Source: CAVQZC01 sp963718315 (lineage in GTDB: Bacteria > Actinomycetota > Thermoleophilia > Gaiellales > JAICJC01). From it: a stretch of DNA of 64,000 nucleotides. The stretch is from contig CAVQZC010000012.1 in assembly GCA_963718315.1 (NCBI GenBank), positions 1 through 64,000 on the forward strand, in the 5' to 3' direction. Below, in pieces: positions 8,958 through 18,456 of this stretch. Every line of letters begins with the position of its first letter. The stretch's first letter is position 1. The notes under the pieces were generated by a model, which was not told the DNA's origin, made no database searches, and saw only the letters and a program-made list of their open reading frames with translations. Both the position numbers and the translations under genes were made by a program.

Positions 8958-9814
8958 TCACCTCGCCCGCCACGAGGCTGGTGAAGGCGATCGCGATCAT
9001 CCTGATCGTGTTCTGGTCGGTCGGTCCCATCGTGCTCGGCATCACCACCAGCCTCTCGACCCAGCGCGAGGTCAACGCGGTCCCGACCCACTGGGTCCCG
9101 AGCCACCCCACTGCGGCCGCCTACCAGGCGCTGCTGAACGGCTCCACCGGCCAGTCGACGGGGGGCACGGTCACGCAGGGCGGCGACTTCGTGCACGCGA
9201 TGACCAACAGCGCCACGATCGCGCTCGGCGGGGCCGCGCTCACCCTGATCGTCGCGACCATGGCCGCCTACGCCCTGGGACGGCTCCGCTTCCGGCTCAG
9301 CGGCGCCGTGCTGGCGCTCCTGGTGGGCACGCTGATCATCCCGATCTTCGTGATCGTGATCGGCCTCTTTCAGATCATGGCCAACGCGCAGCTGATCGAT
9401 ACCAAGCGTGGGCTGATCCTGGTCTTCGTCGCGACCCAGTCGCCGCTCGCCACGTGGCTGCTCTATACGCAGGTGCGCGAGCTGCCGCACGAGCCCGAGG
9501 AGGCGGCCCTGATCGACGGGTGCCGGCGCTGGCAGGCGTTCGTGCGGGTCGTTGTCCCGCAGATGAGCTCCGGAATCGCCGCCGTGGCCGCGATCATCGT
9601 GCTCTCGATATGGGGCGAGTTCCTGATCCCGCTGCTGCTGACCTCGACCATGAACGCCAAGCCCGTGACCGTCCTCATCACCGAATACGTCGGCAAGTAC
9701 ACGACCAACTACCCGATCCTCGCGGCCGCCGGGGTGATGGCCCTGATCCCGCCTGCGATCCTCGCCCTCGTCCTGAACAAGCGCATCACCGGGATGCTGG
9801 CAGGCTCATCGTGA
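8954..9814 (+). CDS. ABC sugar transporter permease (MalG/UgpE type)
   Basis: The second channel subunit has 286 residues and about six membrane segments. Its EAA loop reads EEAALIDGCRRWQAF around residues 180-194. The long periplasmic stretch after the first helix (about 40-85) is usual for MalG-type proteins. GTG start lies inside the stop region of the previous permease and its stop overlaps the ATPase start by four bases (GTGA). Confidence 0.9.
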   Translation: MITSPATRLVKAIAIILIVFWSVGPIVLGITTSLSTQREVNAVPTHWVPSHPTAAAYQALLNGSTGQSTGGTVTQGGDFVHAMTNSATIALGGAALTLIVATMAAYALGRLRFRLSGAVLALLVGTLIIPIFVIVIGLFQIMANAQLIDTKRGLILVFVATQSPLATWLLYTQVRELPHEPEEAALIDGCRRWQAFVRVVVPQMSSGIAAVAAIIVLSIWGEFLIPLLLTSTMNAKPVTVLITEYVGKYTTNYPILAAAGVMALIPPAILALVLNKRITGMLAGSS

Positions 9815-10935
9815 GCGGCACGATCACGCTCGAGTCCGTTACCAAGCACTTCCCCGGGGGAGTGGTGGCGGTGAACGACCTCAGCCTCGAGGTGCAGCCG
9901 GGCGAGTTCCTCGTCCTGGTCGGGCCGTCGGGATGCGGGAAGACCACGGCGCTTCGCATGGTGGCCGGGCTGGAGGAGGTGACGTCGGGATTGATCCGGA
10001 TCAACGACCGCGTCGTCACGCGCCTGCCGCCGCGAGACCGCGACATCGCGATGGTGTTTCAGAACTACGCGCTGTACGCCCACATGACGGTGCGCAGCAA
10101 CATGGCTTTCGGCCTGAAGATGGCCCGCATGCCCAAGCAGGAGATCCGCCGTCGCGTGGACGAGGCGGCGGCCATGCTCGGCCTTGGCGATCTGCTGAAC
10201 CGCAAGCCTCGACAGCTGTCGGGCGGTCAGCGCCAGCGCGTCGCTATGGGCCGCGCGATCGTGCGCGAGCCGGCGGCCTTCCTGATGGACGAGCCGCTCT
10301 CCAACCTGGACGCCAAGCTGCGCGTGGAGATGCGGGGAGAGATCATCCGCGTCCAGCGGCGGATCGCAGCGCCGACGCTCTACGTCACGCATGACCAGAC
10401 CGAGGCGATGACGATGGGCGACCGGGTGGCGATCCTTCGCGACGGCGTGCTGCAACAGCTGGGGACGCCTGACGACGTCTACGACAGGCCGGTGAACGCG
10501 TTCGTCGCCGGGTTCATCGGGTCGCCGTCGATGAACCTGGTCTCTGCCACGCTCGAGCGGGAGGGCGACGGGTTGGCGGTGGCGTTTGCCGGGGCGCGCA
10601 TCCCACTGCCGCCTGACGCGGCATCGACGTGGCCGGGTCTGGCAGAGCGCACGGGGAAGCCCGTAACGGTCGGTATGCGACCGGAGGACTTCGGTCGGCC
10701 GGACGGAGCTGCGCTGACCGTCGACGTCACCAGGCTGGAGTCGCTCGGGTCGGAGCTTGTGGCCTACCTGACGCCCCCCGGGGCGGCGGACGGACCGCTC
10801 CTGACGGCGCGGCTCGACCGAGGCGCGGGGCTGGTCCAGGGCGAGACGGCCCAGGTGACCGTCGACCCGCGACGACTGTATTTCTTCGACGCCGAGACGG
10901 GCGATGCCATCGACGTCAGGTCAGCAGAAGGCTGA
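9811..10935 (+). CDS. ABC sugar transporter ATP-binding protein (MalK/UgpC type)
   Basis: A 374-residue ATPase. Walker A GPSGCGKT is at 38-45, the Q-loop at Q84, the signature LSGGQ at 136-140, Walker B FLMDE at 157-161 and the H-loop in YVTHDQTEA. The C-terminal third is the TOBE-type regulatory domain typical of sugar importers (MalK, UgpC, MsmK). In actinobacteria one such ATPase often serves several importers; here it is encoded with its own permeases. The GTG at 9811 is chosen because it gives the four-base overlap and starts right at the family N-terminus. Its 3' end overlaps the convergent alpha-mannosidase gene by 20 bases. Confidence 0.92.
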   Translation: MSGTITLESVTKHFPGGVVAVNDLSLEVQPGEFLVLVGPSGCGKTTALRMVAGLEEVTSGLIRINDRVVTRLPPRDRDIAMVFQNYALYAHMTVRSNMAFGLKMARMPKQEIRRRVDEAAAMLGLGDLLNRKPRQLSGGQRQRVAMGRAIVREPAAFLMDEPLSNLDAKLRVEMRGEIIRVQRRIAAPTLYVTHDQTEAMTMGDRVAILRDGVLQQLGTPDDVYDRPVNAFVAGFIGSPSMNLVSATLEREGDGLAVAFAGARIPLPPDAASTWPGLAERTGKPVTVGMRPEDFGRPDGAALTVDVTRLESLGSELVAYLTPPGAADGPLLTARLDRGAGLVQGETAQVTVDPRRLYFFDAETGDAIDVRSAEG

Positions 10936-13894
10936 CGATCTCGTGCGGCCGGTACGCGATCTCGATGGCTCCATCCGCGACGGGCATCGGATCACCCGGG
11001 TCCTCGAGCAGGTTGCACCGAACCGCTTCGCGGACAGGCCATCCAAGCTGCAAGCGCCCCCGACCGCGCCCGCCGTGCGCCTCGTAGAGGCGTACCAGCA
11101 CCGCGTCTGAGTCCTCCGCCCGCTTGACGGTGTCGATCACCAGGTTCGGATCGTCGATCGACAGGAACGACCGCGGCGCGGCCGACCCGGGCAGCCAGCG
11201 AAGCGGCGTCTCGAACCGTGCAGCCTGTGCCACGAGGCCCGCCTCGCGCCAGCCCCCGGCGTGCGGCATCACCGCGTAGGCGAAGCGGTGGACGCCCAGG
11301 TCGGCCTCGGGATCGGGCACCGTCGTCCCTCTCAGCAGACTGATCCGCATCTCGCTGCCGTACGTCGAGTACCCGTACTTACAGTCGGTCAGCACCGCGA
11401 CGCCGAACCCGTGCTCCGAAAGGTCGGCGAAACGATGGCCGGGCACCTCGAAGCGGGCGAGGTCGTGACTGGTCGAGTAGTGCGTCGGCCGCTCCGTGTA
11501 CCCGAACTGCATCTGGTAGGTCGCGTTCGCCGCACGCACGGCGACGGGGAAGAGCACCTTCAGCATCGTCTGCCGCTCGCGCCAGTCCACCTCGCAGTGG
11601 AACTCGATCCGTTGCGCCCCGGCGTCCAGCCGCACGACCTGCCGCATCGCACTCGAGGCGCCGATCCGGTAGCGGAACTCCGCCTCGGCGCGCAGCCCGC
11701 CACCCGTCACGTTGCACTCCTCCGCCCCACCCGCCTCGCGCACGGTCTCCAGGTGAAACGGGTCGACGTCCCACGCCTCGTAGGCGGTCGGGCGGTCGTC
11801 GTACAGCTGCAGGCGGTTGGCCGGCGCCTCCAGCGACTCGCGGCCTGTGGCCACGTGCACGAGCGACCCGAGGCGGCCGTCACGTCCGAACTCGGCATGC
11901 AGGATCCCGTTGTCGAACACGACGGCGTTGCCGTGCTCAACCACGGTGACAGCGCCCGGGCCGTCCTCGGCCGCCTCTCCGATCCCGTACGCCGGCGCCC
12001 TCACCCACGCCAGCCCGGCGCCTCCCGGCCGTGCGGCCACCTCGGCCCGTGGTACACCAAGCGTGTTCAGCGGGACGTGATCGGGACCCGGTGCCGCCAG
12101 CGCCGCAAGCGCATCCTCGATCACCGACTCGGCCCCGGCCAGCACGGCCGCGTGGTCGGTTGCAGCGTCGTCGTACACCTGGCCGATGCCCGAGCCGGGC
12201 AGGATGTCGTGGAACTGGTTGGTCAGCAGCGTCTGCCAGAGCTCCGTCAGCCGCTCCGCGGGATACGCAGCGCCCGTTTCCCTGTGCGCGATGGCGGCGA
12301 TTGCTTCGGCGTCGTGCAGCGCCCGCTCGCCGGCTCGGTTGCCAAGCTTGACAGCGGCCTGGTTGGTGTAGGTGCCGCGGTGGTACTCGAAGTAGAGCTC
12401 CCCGACGACGGTGGGCAACTTCTGCGCATCGGCCGCGAGGGCATCGAAGAAGGCGTCACTGGTGGTGATCGTCGTCCGCGGCAGGCCTTCCAGGTCACCG
12501 GCGCGGCGCAGCGTCTCCAGCATGTCGGGCGTCGGCCCGCCGCCCCCATCTCCGTAGCCGAACACGAGCAGGCTGTGGCGCGAGCGGTCGTGGTCCTTGT
12601 ACTCGCGGGCGCTGCGCCGCAGCTCGGCCACGGTGGCCTCGGCGTTGTAGGTATCGGCCGGCGGGAAGTGGGCGAGCACTTCGGATCCGTCGATGCCCTG
12701 CCACGTGAAGGTGTGGTACGGGGGCTGGTTGAAGCGGTTCCAGGACAGCTTCTGGGTGAGGAACCGCTCCATGCCCGCACCGCGCATGATCTGCGGAAGC
12801 TGGCCGTTGTACCCGAACACGTCGGGATTCCAGAACTCGTTGCAGCGGCGGCCCAGCTCGCGCTCGAAGAAGCGCTGGCCGTGCAGGAACTGGCGCACCA
12901 GCGACTCGCCCGAGGGCAGGTTGCAGTCGGGCTCGATCCATGTCCCGCCCACCGGAATCCACTGGCCGGCGGCGACGCGGTCGCGGATGCGGTCCCACAG
13001 ATGCGGGTTCCGGCGCCGCATCCAGTCGTAGTGAAGCGCCTGGGAGCATGCGAACAGGAACTCGGGGTAGCGGTCCATGTACGCGAGCTGGGAGCTGAAC
13101 GTGCGCACGGCCTTGCGATAGGTCTCTGCAATCGGCCACAGCCAGGCGGTGTCCAGGTGGGCATGGCCGATGGCCGAGAGCTCGTGCGTGACCGTGGCGT
13201 TTCGCCGGTCGAGCAGCCGGGCGAGGATCGACTCGGCCTCATCCCAGGTGCCGCGGTCGTCCTCTGACCAGAGGTTGCAGACGCGGTTCAGCTCCGACAA
13301 CAGCTCGCCGGCCCAGGTCGGATCCAGCCCCTGCGCATGATCCGCTTCGAGGCGCCGCAGGACGTCGAAGTCGTGGTGCAGGCGCCATGCACGCTCGTCG
13401 AAGCGTGCGATCTGGCAGCGATCGAGGACGACCGGCTCGAGGGCGGCGTAGGGCCGCGGCAGCTCGCCGAACAGGCCGTTGCAGGCGAGCTCGACGCGGA
13501 GGTCGAGCCGCTCGCTGCCGGCGGCGCTGGCGAGCACCATGGCGCTGGGCCGGGCGCCGTCTGGGCTCGTGTTCAGGCCCTGAAGCGGCGTGCCGTCCAT
13601 CCACAGCGTGGCTTCGCTGTGGCTGACCCAGAGCAGGTCAACGCGCGCTCCGCGCCAGTCCTCCGGGATGGTCGCCGCGACACGGAACCAGTAGGTCGCC
13701 CACAGCGGGCCGAACCGGTCCCCGAGCCGGCATGGTCGATACTCCAGAAGCTCGGCATCGGCGAGGTCAATGCGGTCGACCGGCCCGGCGACCACCAGCT
13801 CGTCCGGGTCACGCACGTCCGGGTAGATCAGAGCGCGGATCCTGTCGCCCACCTGGGCGATGCGGTCGCGCGTATACGTGGGGTGGCGGAGCAT
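10916..13894 (-). CDS. GH38 alpha-mannosidase
   Basis: A 992-residue retaining alpha-mannosidase. The zinc site starts with H246 and D248 in GHAHLDTAWLWP, and the nucleophile is D358 in WNPDVFGYNGQLPQI. The large C-terminal beta-sandwich region is present at full length. No signal peptide is seen, so it acts on imported sugar in the cytoplasm, as bacterial GH38 enzymes do. It converges on the importer ATPase gene with a 20-base overlap. On the same strand, the preceding LLM gene ends 28 bases upstream once a frameshift there is corrected. This gene best identifies the locus as mannoside utilisation; trimming of mannan or N-glycan fragments is plausible inference. Confidence 0.93.
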   Translation of the reverse strand: MLRHPTYTRDRIAQVGDRIRALIYPDVRDPDELVVAGPVDRIDLADAELLEYRPCRLGDRFGPLWATYWFRVAATIPEDWRGARVDLLWVSHSEATLWMDGTPLQGLNTSPDGARPSAMVLASAAGSERLDLRVELACNGLFGELPRPYAALEPVVLDRCQIARFDERAWRLHHDFDVLRRLEADHAQGLDPTWAGELLSELNRVCNLWSEDDRGTWDEAESILARLLDRRNATVTHELSAIGHAHLDTAWLWPIAETYRKAVRTFSSQLAYMDRYPEFLFACSQALHYDWMRRRNPHLWDRIRDRVAAGQWIPVGGTWIEPDCNLPSGESLVRQFLHGQRFFERELGRRCNEFWNPDVFGYNGQLPQIMRGAGMERFLTQKLSWNRFNQPPYHTFTWQGIDGSEVLAHFPPADTYNAEATVAELRRSAREYKDHDRSRHSLLVFGYGDGGGGPTPDMLETLRRAGDLEGLPRTTITTSDAFFDALAADAQKLPTVVGELYFEYHRGTYTNQAAVKLGNRAGERALHDAEAIAAIAHRETGAAYPAERLTELWQTLLTNQFHDILPGSGIGQVYDDAATDHAAVLAGAESVIEDALAALAAPGPDHVPLNTLGVPRAEVAARPGGAGLAWVRAPAYGIGEAAEDGPGAVTVVEHGNAVVFDNGILHAEFGRDGRLGSLVHVATGRESLEAPANRLQLYDDRPTAYEAWDVDPFHLETVREAGGAEECNVTGGGLRAEAEFRYRIGASSAMRQVVRLDAGAQRIEFHCEVDWRERQTMLKVLFPVAVRAANATYQMQFGYTERPTHYSTSHDLARFEVPGHRFADLSEHGFGVAVLTDCKYGYSTYGSEMRISLLRGTTVPDPEADLGVHRFAYAVMPHAGGWREAGLVAQAARFETPLRWLPGSAAPRSFLSIDDPNLVIDTVKRAEDSDAVLVRLYEAHGGRGRGRLQLGWPVREAVRCNLLEDPGDPMPVADGAIEIAYRPHEIVSLLLT

Positions 13895-13922
13895 GCGCCC
13901 ACCCTACCGACCGCCGCGCCGT

Positions 13923-14937
13923 TCACGAACGTTCGGGCGCGGCCGACGCGAGTCGCGCCAGCGCACGCAGCGATGACCGACCGCGCGTCCTCATCTGTGA
14001 CGGGCGTCGTCGCCATCACCTCGTCCGCACCGGTCATCTCGACCAGCTCGGCCAGCCGCCGCTCGACCGTTTCGGGTGAGCCGATCGCCTGCGCCGCCAG
14101 CACCTGATCTGCCAGCTCGCGCTCGAATGGCGACCACTCGTGAGCCGCAACTTCGTCGTGCGTGGGGAATGGCCGCGGCGGCAGGCCGCTCCGCAACCGG
14201 ACGAACGAAAGGGCCCACGCCGCAGCCAGCTCGTGCGCGCGCTCGTCGGTCTCGGCGCAGACGACGGTGACCGTGAGGATCGCGTGTGGCTGCTCCTGCA
14301 CCTCCGACGGCTGGAACCCGTCCCGGTAGAGCCGCATGGCCGGTACCGAATACCGCGAGCTGAAGTGATGGGCGAACGCGTACGGCAGTCCACGCAGCGC
14401 CGCCAGGCGAGCTCCGTAGTCGCTCGAGCCGAGCACGAATACGCGGGGCGCCGAGCGCGGACGCGGATAGGCGGTCAGCCCTTCGAGCGGATGGCCTGGC
14501 GGAAAGCCGTGCAGGTGCCCGAACAGTTCGGCCAGCTGCGCGTCGAGATCCTCACTGCCCGGCCCACGGCGAAGCGCCTGAGCAGTACGTTGGTCGGTGC
14601 CCGGAGCGCGGCCGACGCCGAGGTCGATCCGGCCTGGGAAAAGGCCCTCCAGCGTTGCCCAGCGCTCGGCCACCACAAGCGGCGCGTGGTTGGGCAGCAT
14701 CACGCCGCCGGAGCCGACCCGAATCCGCTCCGTGATCGACGCCGCGCGCGCCGTCAGGACTTCCGGCGCTGTGCTGCCGATGCCGGGCATGTTGTGATGC
14801 TCGGCGTACCACAGCCGCACGTACCCGAGCTCATCGGCCAGCCGGGCAAGCGCGGCTGCGCGCTCCAGCGCGTCCTCGGCGGACTCGCCGGTGGTGACCG
14901 GAACAACGTCGAGCAGGGAAACGGGAACGTCGAGCAC
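13923..14937 (-). CDS. luciferase-like (LLM) flavin monooxygenase, frameshift near the 3' end
   Basis: A bacterial-luciferase-fold oxidoreductase with the typical motifs WYAEHHN, SGGVMLPNHAPLVVAE, DLGVGRAPG and ITERIRVG. It starts with GTG 14937 (VLDVPVSLLD). As written, the frame runs on to 13828, 67 bases into the mannosidase gene, with a foreign-looking tail. Removing one base near 13980 gives the normal family C-terminus (ARRSSLRALARLAS...) and a stop at 13923, for 337 residues. The enzyme would use reduced flavin (FMNH2 or F420) to oxidise an unknown substrate. A divergent FMN reductase gene 165 bases away is a natural partner. Family sure, substrate unknown. Confidence 0.85.
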
Positions 14938-15102
14938 TCGAACGAGAACGCTAGCTTCTCCCGCCGTTGAAGCCGCCCGGGCCGCCGCCCGCTCCGGTAG
15001 CGGCCGCCCCGGGGACCGCGCCCGAACCTGCGGTGAGCTATACCTTTCCGTCGGAGCACGCCGCGTGAACCATCGCCTCAATGACCCCAACCTGATCCGA
15101 CC

Positions 15103-15732
15103 GTGACCGAGCGTCTTGCGATCGTCGGTCTCGGTGGGTCGCTGGCGCGGGGTTCACGAAGCCTGGCCGCGCTCCGCGTCGCGCTCGAGGGCGCCGCCGA
15201 GGCGGGAGCCGCCACGACGCTCCTCGACCTGCGCGAGCTCGACCTGCCGATGTACAACCCGGACGACGCAGGCGAGCTGCCGCCGGCCGCGGCGACCTTG
15301 ATCGAAGCCTGCTACGGGGCCGACGGGATGCTCTGGAGCAGCCCGATGTACCAGGGCACGATCTCGGGCGCCTTCAAGAACGCGCTCGACTGGCTGCACG
15401 CCCTCGGCTCACGGGAGCCGCCGTTCCTTCACGACGAGGTGATCGGCCTGATCAGCGCCGCGGGCGGCACCCAGGGGCTGCAGGCGATCAACACGATGGA
15501 GTTCGCGGTCAGGGCGCTTCGCGGATGGGCCGTCCCCTACGTGATTCCGGTCGCCTCCGCCCACCGCGTCTTCGACGCCGAGGGCCGGCTCACGGACGCA
15601 AGCGTCGAGGCGCAGCTCCGGACGTTGGGAGCCGAGGTCGTGCGTGTCGCCACCCGCTTCACAGACCACACCACGGCACAGCGCGCCCGGGCCTGCGAGG
15701 AGTCGGCCGAGCGCATTTCGGCAGCCGGGTAG
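15103..15732 (+). CDS. NAD(P)H-dependent FMN reductase
   Basis: This 209-residue flavodoxin-fold protein carries the phosphate-binding loop GSLARGSRS (residues 11-19) and the flavin-contact motif SPMYQGTISGAFKNALDW. Proteins of this family (MsuE/SsuE-like) reduce free FMN for two-component monooxygenases. Facing the LLM gene across a 165-base gap, it probably supplies FMNH2 to that enzyme. A TATACC sequence at 15039-15044 could be a -10 element, without a convincing -35. Start GTG 15103 has no strong ribosome site. Confidence 0.85.
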   Translation: MTERLAIVGLGGSLARGSRSLAALRVALEGAAEAGAATTLLDLRELDLPMYNPDDAGELPPAAATLIEACYGADGMLWSSPMYQGTISGAFKNALDWLHALGSREPPFLHDEVIGLISAAGGTQGLQAINTMEFAVRALRGWAVPYVIPVASAHRVFDAEGRLTDASVEAQLRTLGAEVVRVATRFTDHTTAQRARACEESAERISAAG

Positions 15733-15741
15733 TCGGGCAAC

Positions 15742-16416
15742 ATGCCCACGAAGAGACTCGCAATCCTGTTCGACATCGACGGCACGCTGATCGACACCGG
15801 CGGCGCGGGTGCGGCCTCCTGGCGGCTCGCGTTCGACGATCTCTACGGCATTCCAGCGGATATCGGCGCGTTCACGGACGCAGGGATGACCGATCCCGAC
15901 GTCGGCCGACAGACCTTCCAGGCCGTGATGCATCGCCCGCCGGAGCGCGCCGAGTTCGCCCGGTTGCTGGAGCGGCGTCTGCACTACATGCATCAGACCG
16001 TCGCGGAGTCGGCCGGCTACCGCGTGTTGCCCGGCGTCGAACAGCTGCTGCCTCGGCTGATCGACGAGGGCTACCTGCTCGGGCTCGTGACCGGGAACAT
16101 CGAGGCGGCAGCGCACATCAAGCTGCACCGGGCACAGCTCAATCGGTTCTTCTCGTTCGGCGGATACGGGTCGGACTCGAGTGACAGGGGCGAGATCACC
16201 CGCATCGCGCTACAGCGGGCGACGCTCGTCTACGGAGACGACGTCAAACCGGAGCAGGTCTTCGTCGTGGGCGACACGCCGCTCGACGTGGAGGGCGCCC
16301 ACGCAGCCGGTCTCGACTGCGTGGGCGTGGCGACCGGTCATTACACCGTCGAGGAGCTCCGCAAGGCTGATGCGGACTTCGCGATCGCCTCGCTCGAGGA
16401 ACCTCTGCCGCTCTGA
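15742..16416 (+). CDS. HAD-superfamily phosphatase (phosphoglycolate phosphatase-like)
   Basis: The 224-residue protein has the HAD nucleophile motif FDIDGTLIDT with D11 and D13, the motif II threonine in VTGN, and the metal-binding motif IV GDTPLDVEGAHAAG. A helical cap of about 80 residues lies between motifs I and II, as in phosphoglycolate phosphatase and related hydrolases. It follows the FMN reductase gene after 9 bases and may be co-transcribed. Substrate cannot be assigned. Confidence 0.85.
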   Translation: MPTKRLAILFDIDGTLIDTGGAGAASWRLAFDDLYGIPADIGAFTDAGMTDPDVGRQTFQAVMHRPPERAEFARLLERRLHYMHQTVAESAGYRVLPGVEQLLPRLIDEGYLLGLVTGNIEAAAHIKLHRAQLNRFFSFGGYGSDSSDRGEITRIALQRATLVYGDDVKPEQVFVVGDTPLDVEGAHAAGLDCVGVATGHYTVEELRKADADFAIASLEEPLPL

Positions 16417-16420
16417 GGGC

Positions 16421-17503
16421 CTAGCGCGGCGGCCCGCTGCCGAGCGTGACGTTCGCGGTCTGGGTCGCGCCCGACTGATCGACGTAGGTAACGGAGACCG
16501 ACGCGCCGGACTTCTCGGCCGAGATGATCGTGGTCAGGCCTGTCGGCGAGGAGACCGCGTGGCCGTCCACCGAGGTGATCAGGTCACCGGGAACCAGACC
16601 GGCGTCATCGGCGGGGCTGCCGGACACCACCGACGAGATGGCCGCGCCGGAGTTGCCGTAGTCGCTCGGGGTCACCTCGACGCCGAGGAACGGAGTGCTG
16701 CCGATGTGGATCGTGCTCGACGCGTTGCCACTCTCGATCCGCAGCGCGATCGGCAGCGCCTTGTTGATCGGAATGGCGTACCCGTCGCTGGTCGTCGTCT
16801 GGTCGAACCCGTATCCCTGAGAGGTGGAGGCGGCCGTGTCCATCCCGATCACCTGGCCGGCCGCGTTCAGCAGCGGTCCGCCGGAATCGCCGGGCTGCAC
16901 GGAGGCGTTCGTCTCGATCAGGCCGGACAGGTTCTCGCTGCCGCCCTGGTCGTCGCTGACGGTGATCGCGCGGTTGACGTCGGTCACCTTGCCGGAGGCG
17001 TGAGTCAGGGAGCCGGTGCCCCCGGCGTTTCCAACCGCCGTCACGGACTGCCCGTTGCTGACGTCTGCCGAGTTGCCCAGCGAGACGGTCTTCAGGTTCG
17101 AGGCGTCGGTTGCCTGGAGGACGGCGACGTCGTCCGTGGCGTCATAGCCGACGACGCTGGCGCTGTAGCTGCGGCCGGTCGAGGGCACGACGATCTTGAT
17201 CGTGGTCGCGTTGCGGATGACGTGGTTATTCGTCAGCACCACGCCCGACGACGTCAGCACCATGCCGGTGCCCGCCGCCTGTCCGTTCTGGTAGGCGAGG
17301 TCGGTGTCGATGACGACGATGCCGTTGCCGATCGGCGCGGGGCGCGTCTCGGCGAAGGCGAGGCCGGCGGCAATTGTGGCCGCGACGGCAGCGGCGAGCG
17401 CCGCCACGACGATGCGGGTATGGAAGCGCCGGAGCGGGCTCGTGCCCTGCGGTCGCTCTGTGTCGTCAAGCTCCACTGCTTCTCCTCGGTCGGGTTGGGA
17501 CAT
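16421..17503 (-). CDS. membrane-anchored S1C (HtrA-type) serine protease with PDZ domain
   Basis: A 360-residue protein. Residues 1-28 are cytoplasmic, 30-52 form a membrane anchor, and the trypsin-like domain follows with the triad H94 (TNNHVI), D125 (DDVAVLQ) and S207 (GDSGGPLLN). A PDZ domain occupies about 272-350. Such proteins degrade or refold damaged exported proteins under envelope stress. The ATG at 17503 begins directly before an acidic leader; in-frame sequence further upstream belongs to the overlapping PhzF region and lacks similarity. It converges on the HAD gene with only four bases between stops. Confidence 0.9.
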   Translation of the reverse strand: MSQPDRGEAVELDDTERPQGTSPLRRFHTRIVVAALAAAVAATIAAGLAFAETRPAPIGNGIVVIDTDLAYQNGQAAGTGMVLTSSGVVLTNNHVIRNATTIKIVVPSTGRSYSASVVGYDATDDVAVLQATDASNLKTVSLGNSADVSNGQSVTAVGNAGGTGSLTHASGKVTDVNRAITVSDDQGGSENLSGLIETNASVQPGDSGGPLLNAAGQVIGMDTAASTSQGYGFDQTTTSDGYAIPINKALPIALRIESGNASSTIHIGSTPFLGVEVTPSDYGNSGAAISSVVSGSPADDAGLVPGDLITSVDGHAVSSPTGLTTIISAEKSGASVSVTYVDQSGATQTANVTLGSGPPR

Positions 17504-17567
17504 CTGAGGAATCGTTGCCCCGCGACCTAGGGGCGAGCCGACAACTTCCTTTGAAGAAGCTGAGACC

Positions 17568-18444
17568 TCACTCCGGCAGGCGGTGCAGCACGCCCTCGCC
17601 GACCGACGCCACGTCACCGGTGACGCTGACCCGCAAGTTGCCGCCGGTGTCCCGCTCCACTCGCACGCCGCATCTGGCTGGGCCGGCCCACGAAGCGCCC
17701 CTGGTTGATGACGATCTCGGCCGCCGGGTCGGCGAAGCCGTGGGCGGCGAGGTACGCGCCGGCCGGCCCGGCGGCGCTGCCGGTGGCGATGTCCTCGACC
17801 CGCCCGGCGTTGTCCCACGTCCGGCCCTCGCGTGCGTCGGGGTCGAGCACGTAGACGAACTTGCCCCCGGCCGACGCCAGCAGCTCCTCGAACCGTGGAT
17901 GATCGATACCGGCGCGGTCGAGGCCACTGCGAACCGCGACGATGATGTAGTCGAGGCCGGTCGAGACCATCTGAACGGGCGCGTCGGGGCGCAGGTCGTT
18001 GGAGGTCAATCCGAGCGCGGAGGCGATCGCGAGCCCATCCGCAGCGGCCAGTGGCGGCCCAAAGCGCGCGATGCCCTGGTCCATCGTCGCCTGGTACCAG
18101 TCGCCGCACCGCCGTGTCGTCACGCGCACCGGGCCTTGGTTGAGCCGGAGGTCGAGGAGCGCCGTTTCACCGGCCTCGCGCTGGTGGTGGAGCACCGCGG
18201 CCGCCCCCAGCACCGGGTGGCCGGCGAAGTCGAGCTCCTCGTCCTCGGTGAAGATCTGCGCGGCAGGGCCGCCCGGATCCGCTCCGGCGAGCAGGAAGAT
18301 CGACTCGAACTGCCGCATCTCGCGCGTGATCGCGAGCATCTGGGCGCCGCTCAGCCCGTCGGCCTCGGGAAACACCGTCAGCCCGTTCCCCCGGTACGGC
18401 TGCCGGCTGAACACGTCGACGTGGACGTATCGCACCCGCGCCAC
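17568..18444 (-). CDS. PhzF-family isomerase-like protein, frameshifted
   Basis: Residues 1-47 contain the PhzF start and the catalytic glutamate E47 (QFESIF). The motifs FAGHPVLGAA and ATGSAAG are also present. The frame leaves the family alignment after GRPSQM near 17668. The expected C-terminal strand pair (VRVERDTGGNLRV, GEGVLHRLPE) is encoded one base out of frame and ends at 17568. Deleting one base gives a 291-residue protein of normal length. PhzF-like proteins are diaminopimelate-epimerase-fold enzymes; only true PhzF makes phenazines and no phz genes are nearby, so the function is open. Confidence 0.8.
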
Positions 18445-18456
18445 CCTACCCGGTCG

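Noticed and set aside
17568..18444. Phenazine biosynthesis
   Set aside because: A PhzF-like gene alone is common in bacteria that make no phenazines; no other phz gene is present.
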